This document shows, one piece after another, positions 21,791-34,884 of a stretch of 64,000 nt of DNA. The notes beneath the pieces were generated by a model. That model was not told where the DNA came from, ran no database searches, and saw only the letters and a program-made list of their open reading frames with translations. The stretch spans positions 868,001 through 932,000 of the forward strand of contig JAYKKM010000209.1 of the NCBI GenBank assembly GCA_035772405.1. Reading direction: 5' to 3'. The first letter of the stretch is position 1. Each line of letters opens with the position of its first letter. The translations under genes were made by a program, and so were the position numbers. This stretch comes from Chrysogorgia sp. JL179-B06 (lineage: Eukaryota > Cnidaria > Anthozoa > Scleralcyonacea > Chrysogorgiidae).

Positions 21791-23148
21791 TGATGCATAG
21801 AGGCTCAGACAGATGATCAAGCGCTATTTATTAGAACTGGGTCGAAAAAATAGCGAAATATGAAAAAACAGCAGTAAAAAATAGGGCGACTTGCGAGAAA
21901 CCGAACATGATCTGCCAGGCATCTCAATTTTCTCTTCCCCTCCCAGCAGCCCCTCGCCCCGCTCCTCCGCCTTGCCAATACGCGCCCACACAAGGATTGA
22001 GACACCTGGATGAGGCAGATATTCAACTAATTTGAATTATTAGAACATGAGCGAATAGTGCAAAATTGAGAATTGGAAATGAACTGCGAACTTCGCACTA
22101 TTCGGTATTTCGCCAGGTTCTAACTTTGAATTAGTCGATTATTCGAATTACTCGGAATTTCGGTTACGTTCGATGACTTTGATCACAGTTAGATTGGCCT
22201 ACATGATTGGTTGAGCTAATAGAAAGTAGAAACCTCTCAAATTCTTGATGTGGGAGTATGTATTATACACACCGTTATGATTTTATCAATTTGCTTTCTA
22301 AAAATATTAAATTTGTTAGGCACACCATTTCAATGACAACGCCCTTTCCACGTCCATATTCGATAAACCGAGGAGAATGGGAAGCCCTAATACGGACCTT
22401 AACACGAAAATAGCCCAACTACGTCCGAATGCCTTCTTGAGATGAGCATGGATTTACTCAGCTAGTGCAAGAACCTGGCTAGAAAGGAATGTGACACATA
22501 ATATCCACATAATATATTGTCTTAACAATGACAAGGTTATAAACAGTATTATATCGCTTTTGCATATCCTGAATTCTGATTGGTTAATGCTGTAGATTTC
22601 AAGGTTGTTTATCAGTTTGTCTCGCCTTTGTCCATGGCAAGCAGCCTTTTTAAAATACTAGCCGTGCGAATTTAGATGCCTTTGTAAAACGTGTTAGCAC
22701 ATAAAAGTTGCCAGGTACAACGATTGTGAATCTAAAGAAATGCAGGATATAGAAATGGATGTTGGAAGTATTTGGTTAGTCTAATAGAATATTTGTGGTA
22801 TTGAAATCACCTGCAAGATTACATTGTTTTTATCAAATTTATGACCTAATTTGACTAAAGGCGCAACAAGTTCTCCAAGGTTACTTGTGTCGTTTACGTT
22901 TGTCTGTAAAAGGAGGCTAAGAACAATGATTTTATTTTATTTTAGCATTCAATTTTCCATGGTTTACAAACAATTACATAAAATCTTTGATTATTTATAA
23001 AGAATAGTTTTTCTGGGCATCCATTATTTATAAACAATCAAACTTGTGCAAATGCTTATTTATAAATAAGCAAACCACTCTGGTTGATGTACCTGATTAT
23101 TTACAAAGAAGCATTTTGGTGTTCAAAATGCTTATTTATAAATAAGTA
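21791..23148. other. no recognisable gene
   Basis: No supported coding. An imperfect inverted repeat is present near 22020-22145 (gcgaatagtgcaaaa/ttcgcactattcg). Palindromes cttatttataaataag occur at 23053 and 23131. Confidence 0.45.
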
Positions 23149-23158
23149 TTTTCACAAA

Positions 23159-24250
23159 CGGCTGGTACAAAACGCAGGTTGCAGGTTGGGAATTTGCAGG
23201 TTGGGAATACGAGTTGTTTTCCAGACGTTGTTTTTAGTTCAGCATGGTCTCTTGTTTAAATTAACCATTATCCTTAAGTTACAAATCGCTCTGAATTAAG
23301 GATAATGGTTATTATAATATAGCCATCCACCGTATATGAGCTGTTCTGCAATCTGATTGGTTCTTATACTAGTAAGCTATCAGCTCATATATCACTAGTA
23401 ATGAAAAAACAAAATGGCGGCGTAATTTTCTCAACCTACTGCAGATTAAACTGGTTGTTTCGTAAACGCACAAGAGCGAAAAACCTGAACTGAGAGGAGT
23501 GAGGCTAATGTTCAACAGAAAATACATAAACCAAGTGCAAAATTTACGAAGTTATGATGCAAAATCCACTTTAAAAATCGTCTTAAAGCTTTGAAAAACC
23601 CGACTGAATTGTTAACAGTTGATAATGTTTTGTCAGACAAAATAAAAAGGATAAAAGTTAGCTAGGAACACATATTTATTACAAATATGATTATTATTCA
23701 GTAAAGATAATTTTTGAAGTAATAAAGCATTATGAATGAAAATTTTGTTATTTTTAGGTGATACACATCGAAAAACAACAAAGCGAGATTTTCGCTAATG
23801 TTTTTTTAGCTTTCACGTCCTCTTAAAAGCCCAAATATTCACAACCGTGATACAATAACTAAAAATTGACCCACCTTCTGCCTTTTCAAAGGATCTTTTT
23901 TTCTTTATTGAACCATCTCAACGAATTTTTGGCTCTCAAACAAAATTCTGAAGCTGTTTTCAACTCAGTGAGAAACCTTTCATATGTGACAACATTACGC
24001 ATGACGGAAGTAGATGTGGCGGAAGTTCGTTACTTTTAATTAAATAATTTATTCACCGCGACATATCACCAGTTTTTCCGATTATTATCTTAAAATGTTT
24101 TGCTATATTATAAAACAATTATACCATTCGCTCTCGTCGTGTATGAACTCATACGACTCGAGCTCATGGTATAATTGTTAAATGTAATGGTAATTGTAGG
24201 GTTAGGATTATGGTTATTCCCAACCTGCAACCTGCGTTTTGTACCAGCCG
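23159..24250. mobile_element. TIR DNA transposon with 10-bp target duplication
   Basis: A perfect TIR of about 35 bp, starting CGGCTGGTACAAAACGCAGG, is present at both ends. TTTTCACAAA flanks it at 23149-23158 and 24251-24260. The body of 1,092 bp has no transposase. Inside is a further inverted pair (taaccattatccttaa/ttaaggataatggtta, about 23263-23309). A 9-10 bp duplication favours the Mutator superfamily, but without coding this is not settled. Confidence 0.8.
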
Positions 24251-24260
24251 TTTTCACAAA

Positions 24261-25028
24261 TGATTATATGCGTGATATCAATAATTCACAGAGACTTCCG
24301 CTGGTCTCACTGGTCTGCTCAGCCGGTGAGTCTGATATTACAGTTTTTTTACAGGATAAGATTCACCGATTATGGAAATGAGTAATGACGTAAATACAGA
24401 TGAGTTAGGTAGGATTGTCACAAACGCTATCGTAATTCTTTCTCTCGTTAAGGACAAAACAACAATTCCGTGAGGTCCAGCACTTCACAACGATGCGGGT
24501 TAGTGTCGTATATCATTGAAAAGCATAATTCCGTATATTTGTTGAGCTCTAGTTTAAATTTTTAAAAATAAACTAAGATGTAATCTGATTTGATGATTTT
24601 GTTTATTTTTCATACATTTATTGCCATACAATCTTAATTTCGCTTGTAGTCGTATATAAAAGTTTAGTAGAATCATGGAAACATTTATCATATTAGTTTT
24701 TTGTTGATCAACTGTGTAACATTTTTTAATAATAATTTTTTTAATAATGTAAAATAGCACTTTGTATTAATTTTTTAATTCTCTATTCGTTTACGTTTTT
24801 ATCCAATCAAATATATTGAAGTGGAAATATAATCGGACTGCTCTCATTAAATTGTGATATATATATATATAGGCAGATACTTCAATGTTGGTACTTTAAA
24901 ATTGGCATTTCTCCTTTATAAAAGTATATTTGGGGCATTTTTTCTCGTTTATAAAAGTATATCTGGGCCATATAAATTGGGCCATTTTTAACAGGAGTAT
25001 ATATAGGTTGCAGCATTCGGCAACAAAT
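24261..25028. other. AT-rich, no gene
   Basis: Contains a roughly 35-bp tandem pair (ttataaaagtatatytggg) near 24914-24967. Otherwise featureless. Confidence 0.45.
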
Positions 25029-25160
25029 ATGGCCAGCAAGAGACTACATGTATCAACTGGTGAAACTCCGCACAAGGAGAAAGAAACCCATGCAATTCGT
25101 TCGAACAAACCGGAAAGTTCCTGTCGAATATTATTTGAAGAGGATTCTTCTCATAACAAG
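25029..25160 (+). CDS. possible first coding exon
   Basis: ATG 25029 opens MASKRLHVSTGETPHKEKET and stays open for 44 codons to AAG, followed by gtaaaag at 25161, an acceptable splice donor. A TATA-like atatatagg lies about 20 bp upstream. No matching downstream exon could be joined with confidence and the peptide is not recognised. It could be chance. Confidence 0.25.
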
Positions 25161-26789
25161 GTAAAAGACAGCTTTCTCGTACATGTTATTATTGGGGGAA
25201 TTTGGTTATAAATATTTAGTACTTGACATCTGAGTCCGATTCAGATAAATAATTTAATAATACTGCTTTAATAGTGAACAAACCAAGAATATGCTGTGTT
25301 GGTTAACTTTATTGTCTTGCACAAAGACTTTCAAGAATCTGAAAGCGTGTGACCGGGCATCCACACTGGAAAGAAGCTGTGACATTCATGAGCAAAGCAT
25401 GCGAATTATCGACCATGAGAACAGGCATAAATCTCATGGATTATTTTGTTTAGTCGGAAATACAGTTTACTAATGTAATGTTTCCTGTATCTATGAATAA
25501 TTCAGGTACGGCTTTGCTGAGGTCGGTTGGATTCCACCTTTATTCATATGACTTGAGTGACTCTGGTATACATATATACAGAGGCGTCGGAACGACAATA
25601 AAAATGAGGGGGCACGGCGACGTATATGGATGTTGTATAACCTGTTACCCTCAGTATACATGTGCCAAACAATTGTTATTCTAAACAATTTTTTACTCAC
25701 TGCGATTGATCGAGCGGATGTGGTGCAGATGCATGGCAAAATTAGGGCTAGCTACTGATCTCTGGGAACAGTCGATGGTACACAGGATTATTTTGTCAGC
25801 AGGGCAGTAAGACAAATCCTGTGACGTTTCTGACGAACCTCCCCAGAAAACATTTGAATTTTGAAAGCTCCAAGAGTGCATTTCCGGCGATTTCTGCAAA
25901 GAACATTCTGAAAAAATTATCTCTAAGGTCTTGCAATATTTAGACTTTTTTAAAGATAAACAAGCCCATTGTTAACGAAATTAAGTTTTTTGTATTCGCA
26001 TGCACTAACAGTCGCACCAAAATGCATGCGAGGTTGCATATTACTGGCATATTAATGCATATTACTTGCCAGGTAAAAGTGGGGGGGGGGGCTTACATAC
26101 TCGTGCCCCCCACCAAAAAAAGTGAGGGGGCTATATATATCTATATATACATTAAATTATTGGTTTTGCATCACATCTTGACTCATTGAATTTGATTATT
26201 TCAGAGACTTCCATTCGATCTAGACTTGTTAATGTATTACAAAAGAAAGGTTCTCTGGATGCAACAGAACAGGAATATGGCAGACTATCAGTGTGGATGA
26301 TGTAGTTTGTGTAAGTAGTACAAAAGTATGTGAGACCATTGGAAGTTCAGAATACAGTGAAATGCCAGATATATAGGTACAGTAGATGTTTAATCATTCG
26401 TGTGTCAAATACCGAGCAGTAGAAGATATAAAAACGTTGCGTTACGGAAGACCTAAAAGCTTTACGTTGAGTCATGGCAGACGAATGTGCTTTAGAACCT
26501 CTATAGAAATTTTGAATTCTGATCCTAATATATTTGATCAGTCAACGTAAACGAAGTTTGCCTAGAAATAATAGGCGATTTGACCTACGATGGAAAACAA
26601 ATGGATCAGTGATTATGATTCTTTGAAGAAATTTATCAAAGACTCGCTTAAACTTCGAGGGAAATGGTCGTCCCCGGGAGGATGCTGAAAGCAGTTTAAA
26701 AGCAATAACGCCAAGCTGAGCATAACATGGTATAGCAAGAAACAAAAAACATTGCTATTTCAGGGTAATGACGGAATCTACGTAAAGAA
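25161..26789. other. no recognisable gene
   Basis: Contains G and C homopolymer runs (26070-26127) and a possible exon-like stretch after ttatttcag at 26204 (TSIRSRLVNVLQKKGSLDAT), which is not otherwise supported. Confidence 0.4.
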
Positions 26790-26843
26790 AAGCTTATCGA
26801 CCTTTGCCAATCATCGGGTGAGACAAAGCCATCTGATGAGAAA

Positions 26844-28326
26844 TTGAACAATGAGTTGAGCGGACAGGAATATTTATATTTCAAGATGACGGAGAAGCAA
26901 GATGAATTCAACATGGACAGGCTTACTGAAAAATTTAACAAAGACTCCTTGGTGAGACTCATCATTGTAAGGGTTGCTGCTTCTAGTTGCTTGTGTAGGA
27001 CCCTTGTTACAGAAATTGAAGGAGTCAAACTAAACCTTGTAATTCTTCAGAAACGGCTTGAATGTAAAGAAAATTCAGAAGTTATTCATTCTTCTCTTGA
27101 GAATGATGAAACAAGTCGCCTTAAAAGCGAGCTTCTGGCTGAGAAAGAAAAATCTACATTAATTTAATTGAAGAAAATATTCATCTTCTTGTCAGAAATA
27201 GGAACGAAGAAGTTAGACTTAAACAAAATAACTTGTTCCCTTGAGGATAAAGTTACAAGATTACAGGAAGAAAGAGTCTCTTTTGTCCTTAAAAGAAAAA
27301 ATTAATCAACAAGAAACCATATGCTCCCTTGAGAATCGATCAACGTCTGCAGAAAGGGAGTCACTCAGGCTTGCATTGTGCACACTTATGCAAAACGAGA
27401 AACAAACGTCAGCAGAACATTGTTCAACCACAATGCATTCTTCGACAGACATGCAAAACAACAACACATGGATAAAGAAAACTGGCAGATCTAATCAGCT
27501 GAAAGATCAACAAACTGAAAAAAGCCAGCGAGGAAACAGGAAAGATCGAAATTCCATATAGAAATCGTTTCAATGTTTTGGAAGTGGAATATGTCTCCGA
27601 TGCTGATAGCGAGATACCGATAACTTCACAGAATCGTTGTACAGAATCGGAAGCACAGCTGAATGGCTCTCTTACTGCTCAGATAAAGGACTATAGAGAC
27701 TGCCAGAAGCAACGCTATCAACAATTAACTACGGATCAAACTACACTCTGCTCCAAAACATCACAAGACTCCAAATTAAAACAACCAAAAAAGAAAAGAA
27801 AGTCTTGCTGATTGGAGACTCCATGGTAAAACATACAAATCCTGGAAAATTATCCTATGCTATGAAAGGAGAAGTAAGAAAATATTGTCTTTGGGGAGGA
27901 AAGATAGAGGATGTACAAAATAAAGCAAAAGATCTGCTTGTAGAAAAAAGTTTGAATAATGAAACGCACCTAATAATTACCCACGCTGGTACAAACAACC
28001 TCTCAAGTGAATCGGAAAATTCAGTTATTCATAAAATGAAATTTGTTATGGATAAACTGAAACCTCGAGTTAAATCGTTGACGATATCAGGTGTTATAGT
28101 TAGAGGAGATATGGAGAAAGAAAATAACACTCGTTTCAACACGCTAACAAGAAATTTGTGCTTTGAGAATGGTGTAGCTTTCATCGACAATAATGTAACT
28201 CCGTACCATCTGAATAGAAGTAAAGTAAGTAAACTACATCTAAACGAGCAAGGCAACAAGATATTAGGAGGAAATATTTGTGGCTTCCAGCTTCCTAAGA
28301 AATCAAAGGCTCCCAAAATCAGCTGA
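26844..28326 (+). pseudogene. LINE ORF1: coiled coil plus SGNH esterase
   Basis: The N-terminal part, in three shifting frames, is a Glu/Lys-rich coiled coil (SRLKSELLAEKEKS, EDKVTRLQEERVSF, LKEKINQQETICSLENRSTS). From about 27795 a single frame gives an SGNH-hydrolase-like domain. It has VLLIGDSMVKHTNPG with the GDS nucleophile block, LIITHAGTNNLSSESE corresponding to the GTN block, and VSKLHLNEQGNKILGG with the terminal His. ORF1 esterases are known in CR1-type LINEs. Stops lie at 27168 and 27559. Confidence 0.75.
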
Positions 28327-30740
28327 GGGTTTTCAAGGACATTACGGAAATCACCGACTAAATTACAAGAGACAACAGGACACGACATGGAACAACCATC
28401 TCAATTTTGTAAGGTCAGTGATGTGTCACTAACTGTAAATTTACTGAATGAATCTTTCAACGAATCCTTAAATTATTCTACTTTAAATTATATAGACATA
28501 ATGGATGGCCATTCAGGGAAGGTTCCCCAAACCCATCTTTTGCTCATCCAATGGCTCCTATATTACAATGCCCTATTCTAAACAACGAGATTAATGCCAA
28601 TCTAGATATCGGTATTCCAAAAATCAGAGGTATTAAGTTGGCAGCACTAAATATAACTAGTCTACCAAAATACATTGATCAACTTAGGGCCTATATGCTC
28701 AATAAACCAGTTGATATTCTTGCCATAAATGAAACTCGATTAGACAGTGATATAAGTATTGAAAGGAATGACAAATAGAACAGGTGGGGGAGTGGCTAAA
28801 GATTAGAAACGCTATCAAGTATGAACTTGATAATACATGATGTAAATAATTTGAAATTGGAATGGCTCTGTATAAAAGTTAAAAAGCCTAATATTAAACC
28901 ATTTTTAGTAGCAACATGGTACAGGTCACCAAGTTCACCAATTAGCATGATGGATTCATTTGAAAATCTTTTGGAGAAACTTGAATCGCAACAAATTGAA
29001 ATTAATATTATAGGTGATATTAACTGTAATGTAGGAGCCAGTCCTCCTGATCATGACACATCGCGATTGCTCTCAATATGTAAAACACTGCAATACCAAC
29101 AAGAATAACTAAAGACACATCAAGTACAATAGATCTTTTCCTTACAAATGATGTTTCAAAATTTTCCCATTGCAGAGTTATACAGATAGGAATTAGTGAT
29201 CATAATTTAATGTATGCTATGAGAAAATTGCCTTCCTTTAAGCATAATCAGAAAGAAATTCAGTCTAGGCAGTTTAAAAATTTTGATTGTAATATTTTTA
29301 AACAAGATCTCAGATTGATCTCATGGGAAAGTATTGAGCACCATTGTAATTATCCAAATTCTGCATGGCGTATTTGGAAAGAAACCTTCCTGTGTGTAAC
29401 CAACATGCCCCTTTAAGACGAAAAAGAGTACGTGCTCGACCAGCTCCCTGGTTAACGCCAGAGTTAAAAAATCAAATGTTTCAACAGGATCGATCGAAGA
29501 GAACCGCATGTATAGTTAATATGTCAGAGAGTTGGAAAGATTACAAACATTTTAAAAACAAAGTTAATCATGGTGTTAAGACTGCCAAAATGGATTACAA
29601 TGCATATTTTAAAGATAATTTAAGTAATGTTAAGCAGACATGGAAGGGTATTAATACTCTAATGGCAATAATACAGTAAATGTTATTTTTGATAAGAATC
29701 ATACTTCTCCTGTAGATATCAGTAGTGCATTAAATTCTCATTTTATGCAAATCGGACCTAAAGTAGCCTCTGAATTCCCCTCATCAACGAGGCAGTTTTC
29801 AGATTACATAACTCCAACAGATCATGCATATAGTATTAAGGAAACATCTATGTGGAAGTCGATAAACTTCTAAAGGCCTTACCAATTAATAAAGCATGTG
29901 ACCTAGATGGAATTTCTGCTAGGTTGTTAAAGGAGGCTGGCTCGATAATAGTCCCATCTCTTACTTTTATATTTAACATTTCAAACTGGCATTTTCCCAA
30001 AGGATTGGAAAATTATAAGAAAAACATAAGGCTGATGAGAAATGCATTCCTGATAACTATCGACCTATTTCTATTTTGCCAGCCATCACTAAGATTATCG
30101 AAAATAATTTTTAATCAATTATGACTATCTGACAGAACACAGTCTGCTTACAGATTCTTAATCTGGATTCAGACCACTACATTCCACGATGACAGGCCTT
30201 ACTGGACGCCACAAACGAATGGTTTAATAATATGGATAAAGGCCTAAATGGAGTTATATATTTTCTTAGATCTCAAAAAAGCATTTGACACCATGGACCA
30301 TGATATTTTACTTGTAAAACTGAAGATATATGGTGTCAATGAAATTAGCCTAAAATGGTTTGCTTCCTACTTATATGATAGAAAGCAAAAAACAGTCGTG
30401 GATGGTATACTGTCGGATAGTCGTGGAATTGAATGCGGAATTCCCGAAGGATCTATCCTTGGGCCTTTGCTTTTCATTATTTATATAAATGATCTGCCAG
30501 CTTGTGATCTTAACTCTAAAGTACGTATGTATGTAGACGATACCAGTTTAACTATTGCAAATGCAAATGAGAGGATTTTAGAGCAACAAATTAATCACGA
30601 TTTGCGTGAAATACATTCCTGGTTAATAGCTAATAAACTAAGCTTGAATGTTATTAAAACAAAATATGATATTAGGTGGCCATAATAAAATAAGAAATCT
30701 TGTATTCCTTTCAAATACAAGTTGATCAAAAACCTCTTAA

Positions 30741-31640
30741 GGTGGCTCGATAGTCAAAATGGAGTAATTTTGAGAGCACGGTTTATCATACTACAAATTT
30801 TATATAGTTATATTTTTCACATAAGTAGTTAACATGGTCCAATAGCATTTACAAAGAAAAAGATTTGGGTCCATATCTTTAATTGCTTAGCGGAACACCC
30901 TTTTCCGCGAACACAACATTTTTAAAGGCACGAAACTGTAGGACGCGCCAATGGTGATTTCTCCAAACAGGTAAGTGTTAAAGGTCTGAAATTTTATATG
31001 TGGTACATACAATACCAGAGCTGCGCAATGACGAATTAGTTTAGAGATATGTCAATACCTTCATATATTTTAGCCTTTCCCAAAAATAATAAGCGAGAAA
31101 AATGTCCAATTACATCTCTTCCAAAGGCCCTGGATATTTTTTGGAGTAGTCTAACAACCAATAAATTCGTCATTGCACAGATAATACCTGTATGAACTCA
31201 GTGAAAATTGCAGACATATAGGTCAAATATTTTTGATATCACAAAAATAGCATCTTGTGGCCTTCAAATTTCAGAATTTGAGGAAAAACACGTTAAGGTG
31301 GCTTGATAGTCAAAATCATGAAAAATTGCATTTGTTTGCATAAAAATGTTTGTAATGTAGATCTGAGCTTCATTGTGGTTCATTGCATAGCTCTAGTGGT
31401 GGTCTTGCTTACTGAAACGTTTTATAACCTCAACGTTCACCTGTCTGGAGAAATCGTGTTTCCAATAAATCCAGAAAACTAATTTGCATAAAATCTGCCG
31501 CTTATCATAAACACAATTTCTCTAGATATACAAATGCTACAAGTGTGAAATGTTTCAATAATCAAGACCACCGCTAAAGCTATGCAATGAACCAAAATAA
31601 AAAATATGCAATTTCTCATTATTTAGACTATCGAGCCACC
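30741..31640. mobile_element. TTAA transposon inserted in LINE ORF2
   Basis: TIRs GGTGGCTCGATAGTC at 30741 and its complement ending at 31640 are bordered by TTAA at 30737-30740 and 31641-31644. Removing the body and one TTAA restores the frame from DQKP to LKRELTYKYL. No transposase is encoded. The family differs from elements B and D (ends GGTGGCTC, not AGTG); Kolobok and piggyBac both use TTAA. Confidence 0.88.
31297..31640. mobile_element. nested 344-bp MITE of the same family
   Basis: A further TTAA (31293-31296) followed by GGTGGCTTGATAGTCAAAAT inside the 900-bp insertion pairs with the common right TIR. The insertion is therefore either a short MITE joined to half of a longer relative or a nested pair. 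Confidence 0.6.
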
Positions 31641-31889
31641 TTAAACGAGAACTGACATATAAATACCTTGAGATTGATCAAGCCCTTACTTGGAAAGATC
31701 AAGTAGATCAAATTTCAAAGAAGGCTTCAAGGGGCGTATTGAGGAGAGTAAGACATCTTGTTCCCTACAAAACTTTAATCACAATGTACAATGCTGTAAT
31801 ACTGCATATTTGGATTATTGTAGTGCAGTATGGGGAACTTGTGGGAAAGGGATGGCAGACTCACTTCAAAGCCTTCAAAATAGGGGTCA

Positions 31890-32025
31890 TCACCTACCTA
31901 TACTATCAAGTTTTGTGATTGGTTGATTAAAACAATAGAATCAACCACAAAGAAACCAATGTCCGTTACTAACCACTTTTGTTGCATATAGCCAATTGCA
32001 AAACCTGTTCATTTTAGGTACGTAT
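31890..32025. repeat. about 133-bp insertion in the LINE
   Basis: Breaks LQNR/AARV of ORF2. caaaatag occurs on both sides (near 31878 and 32018), an 8-bp candidate duplication. Inside is the hairpin tggttgatt/aatcaacca. Termini are not inverted, so class is open. Confidence 0.5.
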
Positions 32026-32633
32026 TTACTGCAAAATAGAGCTGCCAGAGTGATTACCTCTTCTAATTACGATAAGCGATCAGCTGAGTTATTGGATGAG
32101 CTAGGATGGGAAAATCTTACCGAACGAAGATTCAAACATCGTCAGTTTTAATGTTTAAAGCCCTAAATACGGGCGCTCCAACCTAAGAAGATATATTTGT
32201 AAACGCAAGTGATATCCATTCCTATAATCTGAGAAACTCATCGCGAGGTTTATTTGTGCTAAGACCAAACAGTAAGCTGGTAAACGTAGCTTTGGGTATT
32301 TGGGATCTGTACTCTGGAATGGCTTGCCATATAATATTGCAAACTTAACAAATATTGTAGCTTTTAGAAATAAGCTAAATGAGATGTTTTAGCATATATT
32401 ATGTAGTAATAACTACATTGATTTCCTATTCTTATTTTAGTTATTGTAAATAGTGATTTCAATTTCTTATATGTCTATATTGTAATTGTCTGAATTTTGT
32501 ATTTTTTCTTTGTTTTGAATTATTTTACACAGCTCTCAGGAAGAGCATGTTTAAATTATGAGATTCCATGTTTAAATAAATGTTTTGATTGATTACTCTC
32601 TGTATTATTCACAAAGTGATGCTCGGTTTTAGA

Positions 32634-32925
32634 TCAAAGCAGATGCTACTGATGTGAAAGCAGCATTACTGGAGTCTGCAAGGTGTGCGTGGAATGGAGA
32701 TGTTGAACTTTCCAAGCTTGAGGAAGAGTATTTAACCCGCAAGGACGAGATAAATGATTGCCTCAAAGTACCTTATCTTCACTTCTCAAGGAAATTCAAT
32801 TGAAGTTGATAGAGGAAAAGGGATTTTTGGAAGCTGGGTTGTCAACTTCACTTGAAGAGTACAAAAAAAGTATGACATTGCAGGGTCATCTGAAGAGCGA
32901 CTGAAAGAGCTGAACTGGCACTAAG
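32634..32925 (+). pseudogene. possible exon or ORF remnant, unrecognised
   Basis: After cggttttag (acceptor-like) a frame reads IKADATDVKAALLESARCAW, then LSKLEEEYLTRKDEINDCL. After a frame shift it continues LKEIQLKLIEEKGFLEAGLS. The charged, helical character suggests a coiled coil. Family unknown. Confidence 0.3.
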
Positions 32926-32929
32926 TAAA

Positions 32930-33338
32930 CACTGTATATTCTGTATACATATACTTAACTGTATATAGTCACTTACTATACACACTATACAAAACTGTAT
33001 ATTATCACATTTGAACAACCTCTGAGACTGTATATAGTGTATATAGTGTATACATATACACTATATATACAATATACATGTCTATAGTCAAAACTGTACA
33101 TACTGTATATTCTCACCCTTATCCATTTATTCATATGTATATACTGTATATTGTGTATATAGACTATACCTGTATATATATATATATACACTATATACAC
33201 AATATACATGTCTATAGTCAAAACTGTATATACTGTATATTCTCACCCTATCCATTTATTCATATGTATATACTGTATATTGTGTATATAGACTATACCT
33301 GTATATATATATACACTATATACACAATATACATATAA
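32930..33338. repeat. TATA-rich satellite, left block
   Basis: Units of about 120-130 bp containing gtctatagtcaaaactgtat, attctcaccctatccattta and runs of atatacac. Two near-identical units begin at 33078 and 33209. The same satellite continues at 40157, on the far side of the foldback element. Confidence 0.9.
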
Positions 33339-33341
33339 CCT

Positions 33342-33600
33342 TACAAAAATAAACTATAGTTTTTGAGACTGAAAACTATAGTATTTTGGAACAAAACTAT
33401 AGTTATGAAAACTTTAGTTTTACTAAAAACTATAGTTATGAAAACTATAGTTTTACTAAAAACTATAGTATTTTGGAACAAAAACTGTAGTTTTCTAATA
33501 ACTATAGTTAAGAAAACTATAGTTTAAGAAATTATAACTATTGTTAAGAAAACTATTGCTTTTGAAAACTAAAGTTTTAGAAATTATAAAACTTTTTTCA
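33342..33600. repeat. left AACTATAGTT array
   Basis: About eight recognisable aactatagtt or one-mismatch cores between 33353 and 33530, fading into diverged copies to about 33590. Confidence 0.85.
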
Positions 33601-34884
33601 CAAAGTAGTGAAGTTTAGTGAAAATACAATCTACAAATACAACACTTTATAATAAACTATTATTTCTGTGTATAAAAATACATAGGTAAAGGCAAGTATG
33701 TGTAATAAAACAGAGCAATTTATATTAAAAATAATGCTAACACTTCCTAGTTCTTTCTAGCTTGTGTAGCAAGTACATATTTGTTGCACAGACTGCTTCT
33801 TTAAAGCCACTCATATTTAACCCTTATTTACCTCATGACACACACACTATTCATTGTTCAATTCAACAGAAGCATCATGGAAATTCTTAATTGAGGCTGA
33901 AAGGCATATCAGTAATCGTAATCGCACTATTCCAATTACCATTTGATAATCACTTATCACACTACAGTACTTATTACTTACTAACACTAAGTGTTTCAAC
34001 TAAGTTTGTTTCTCAATTCTCAGTAAATTTATAAAAAAACTTTTATTGTTTATAAGCACGCAGTTTTTTTGTGTTTGTAATGTCACTTGATATTTTTATG
34101 TCACAGCACTTATCCTCGGTTTCAACACCAGTCTTGCTTTTTTTTTATGAAATATAAATTTCACCATAATGACGTCTTCCTCAATAACTTCACGTAGCGT
34201 TTTTAGCATGTTCTGCAAAAATATAAGATATATTTGGTTATTTTTTGAAACTTTGCATAACAATGTTATATTGCACGAGCAACAGATGCACAATATAAAA
34301 GAATATTAAATTGTCGGCCATTTTTGATGAAGCTCAGCTTAAATTATTCAGCTAAGCTTAAACTCTATTTTTATTCTTGGGGCTGTTCATCATAAACTTA
34401 GTGTTGGTTGTACATGAAAATAGCATTGAAGATAGTTTTTTGACAATATAGAATGAAATTGAATGGGTAATTGCTGCCACCTAACTATATGATGTACATA
34501 CATTTATTATATACATGACAAAATTACTGGATTCTGATTGGCTGAGAGGAGTGCAATAAAATCATTTATTGCACTCGAGTACAATAAATGAAAAGAGAGA
34601 AAACACTGGGAACAAGTTTGACAATAAAATTCAAAATGTTGCCTATTCTGCAATGGAAACATGACTAAAAATTCCATGTAAATATTTTGAAATGAGTACA
34701 ACGAACACCAAGATGTTTTTGAAGACTTGGAAGATGAAGAGTGTGTCGTAATTTTTTCATGCATATAACAAATGAGTAATCATGATTTTGCTCATGCAAT
34801 TAAGGATTTACACTACTCGTAATATTCGAAAATTGTGCCAAATATAATTGTGACTATAACAAAACCCAAATAAACAGGTTGCCA
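33601..34884. other. foldback interior, no gene
   Basis: AT-rich with no supported coding. A small hairpin gtgcaataaa/tttattgcac lies near 34551-34575. Confidence 0.45.

Larger units (their letters stand above)
28551..32393 (+). pseudogene. LINE ORF2: endonuclease and reverse transcriptase
   Basis: Endonuclease blocks are LAALNITSLPKYIDQLRAYM, DILAINETRLD, WYRSPSSP, INIIGDINCNVG and GISDHNLMY, in several frames. The linker has KRVRARPAPWLTPELKNQMF. RT blocks are [16 protein letters not shown] (A), [20 protein letters not shown] (B) and MYVDDTSL (C, about 30525). The C-terminus resumes at 31645 with YKYLEI, then YLDYCSAVWGTC, ending after FRNKLNEMF-like sequence near 32393. Multiple frame shifts and stops; inactive. 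Confidence 0.85.
26790..32595 (+). mobile_element. long CR1-like LINE, nearly full length
   Basis: ORF1 (26844-28326) and ORF2 (28551-32393) are followed by a 3' UTR ending in aaataaatgttttgattgatt at about 32590. Both ORFs are broken by indels and stops. Two younger insertions (30741-31640 and about 31890-32025) interrupt ORF2. The SGNH-type esterase in ORF1 and APE endonuclease in ORF2 fit the CR1/L2 group. Confidence 0.85.
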
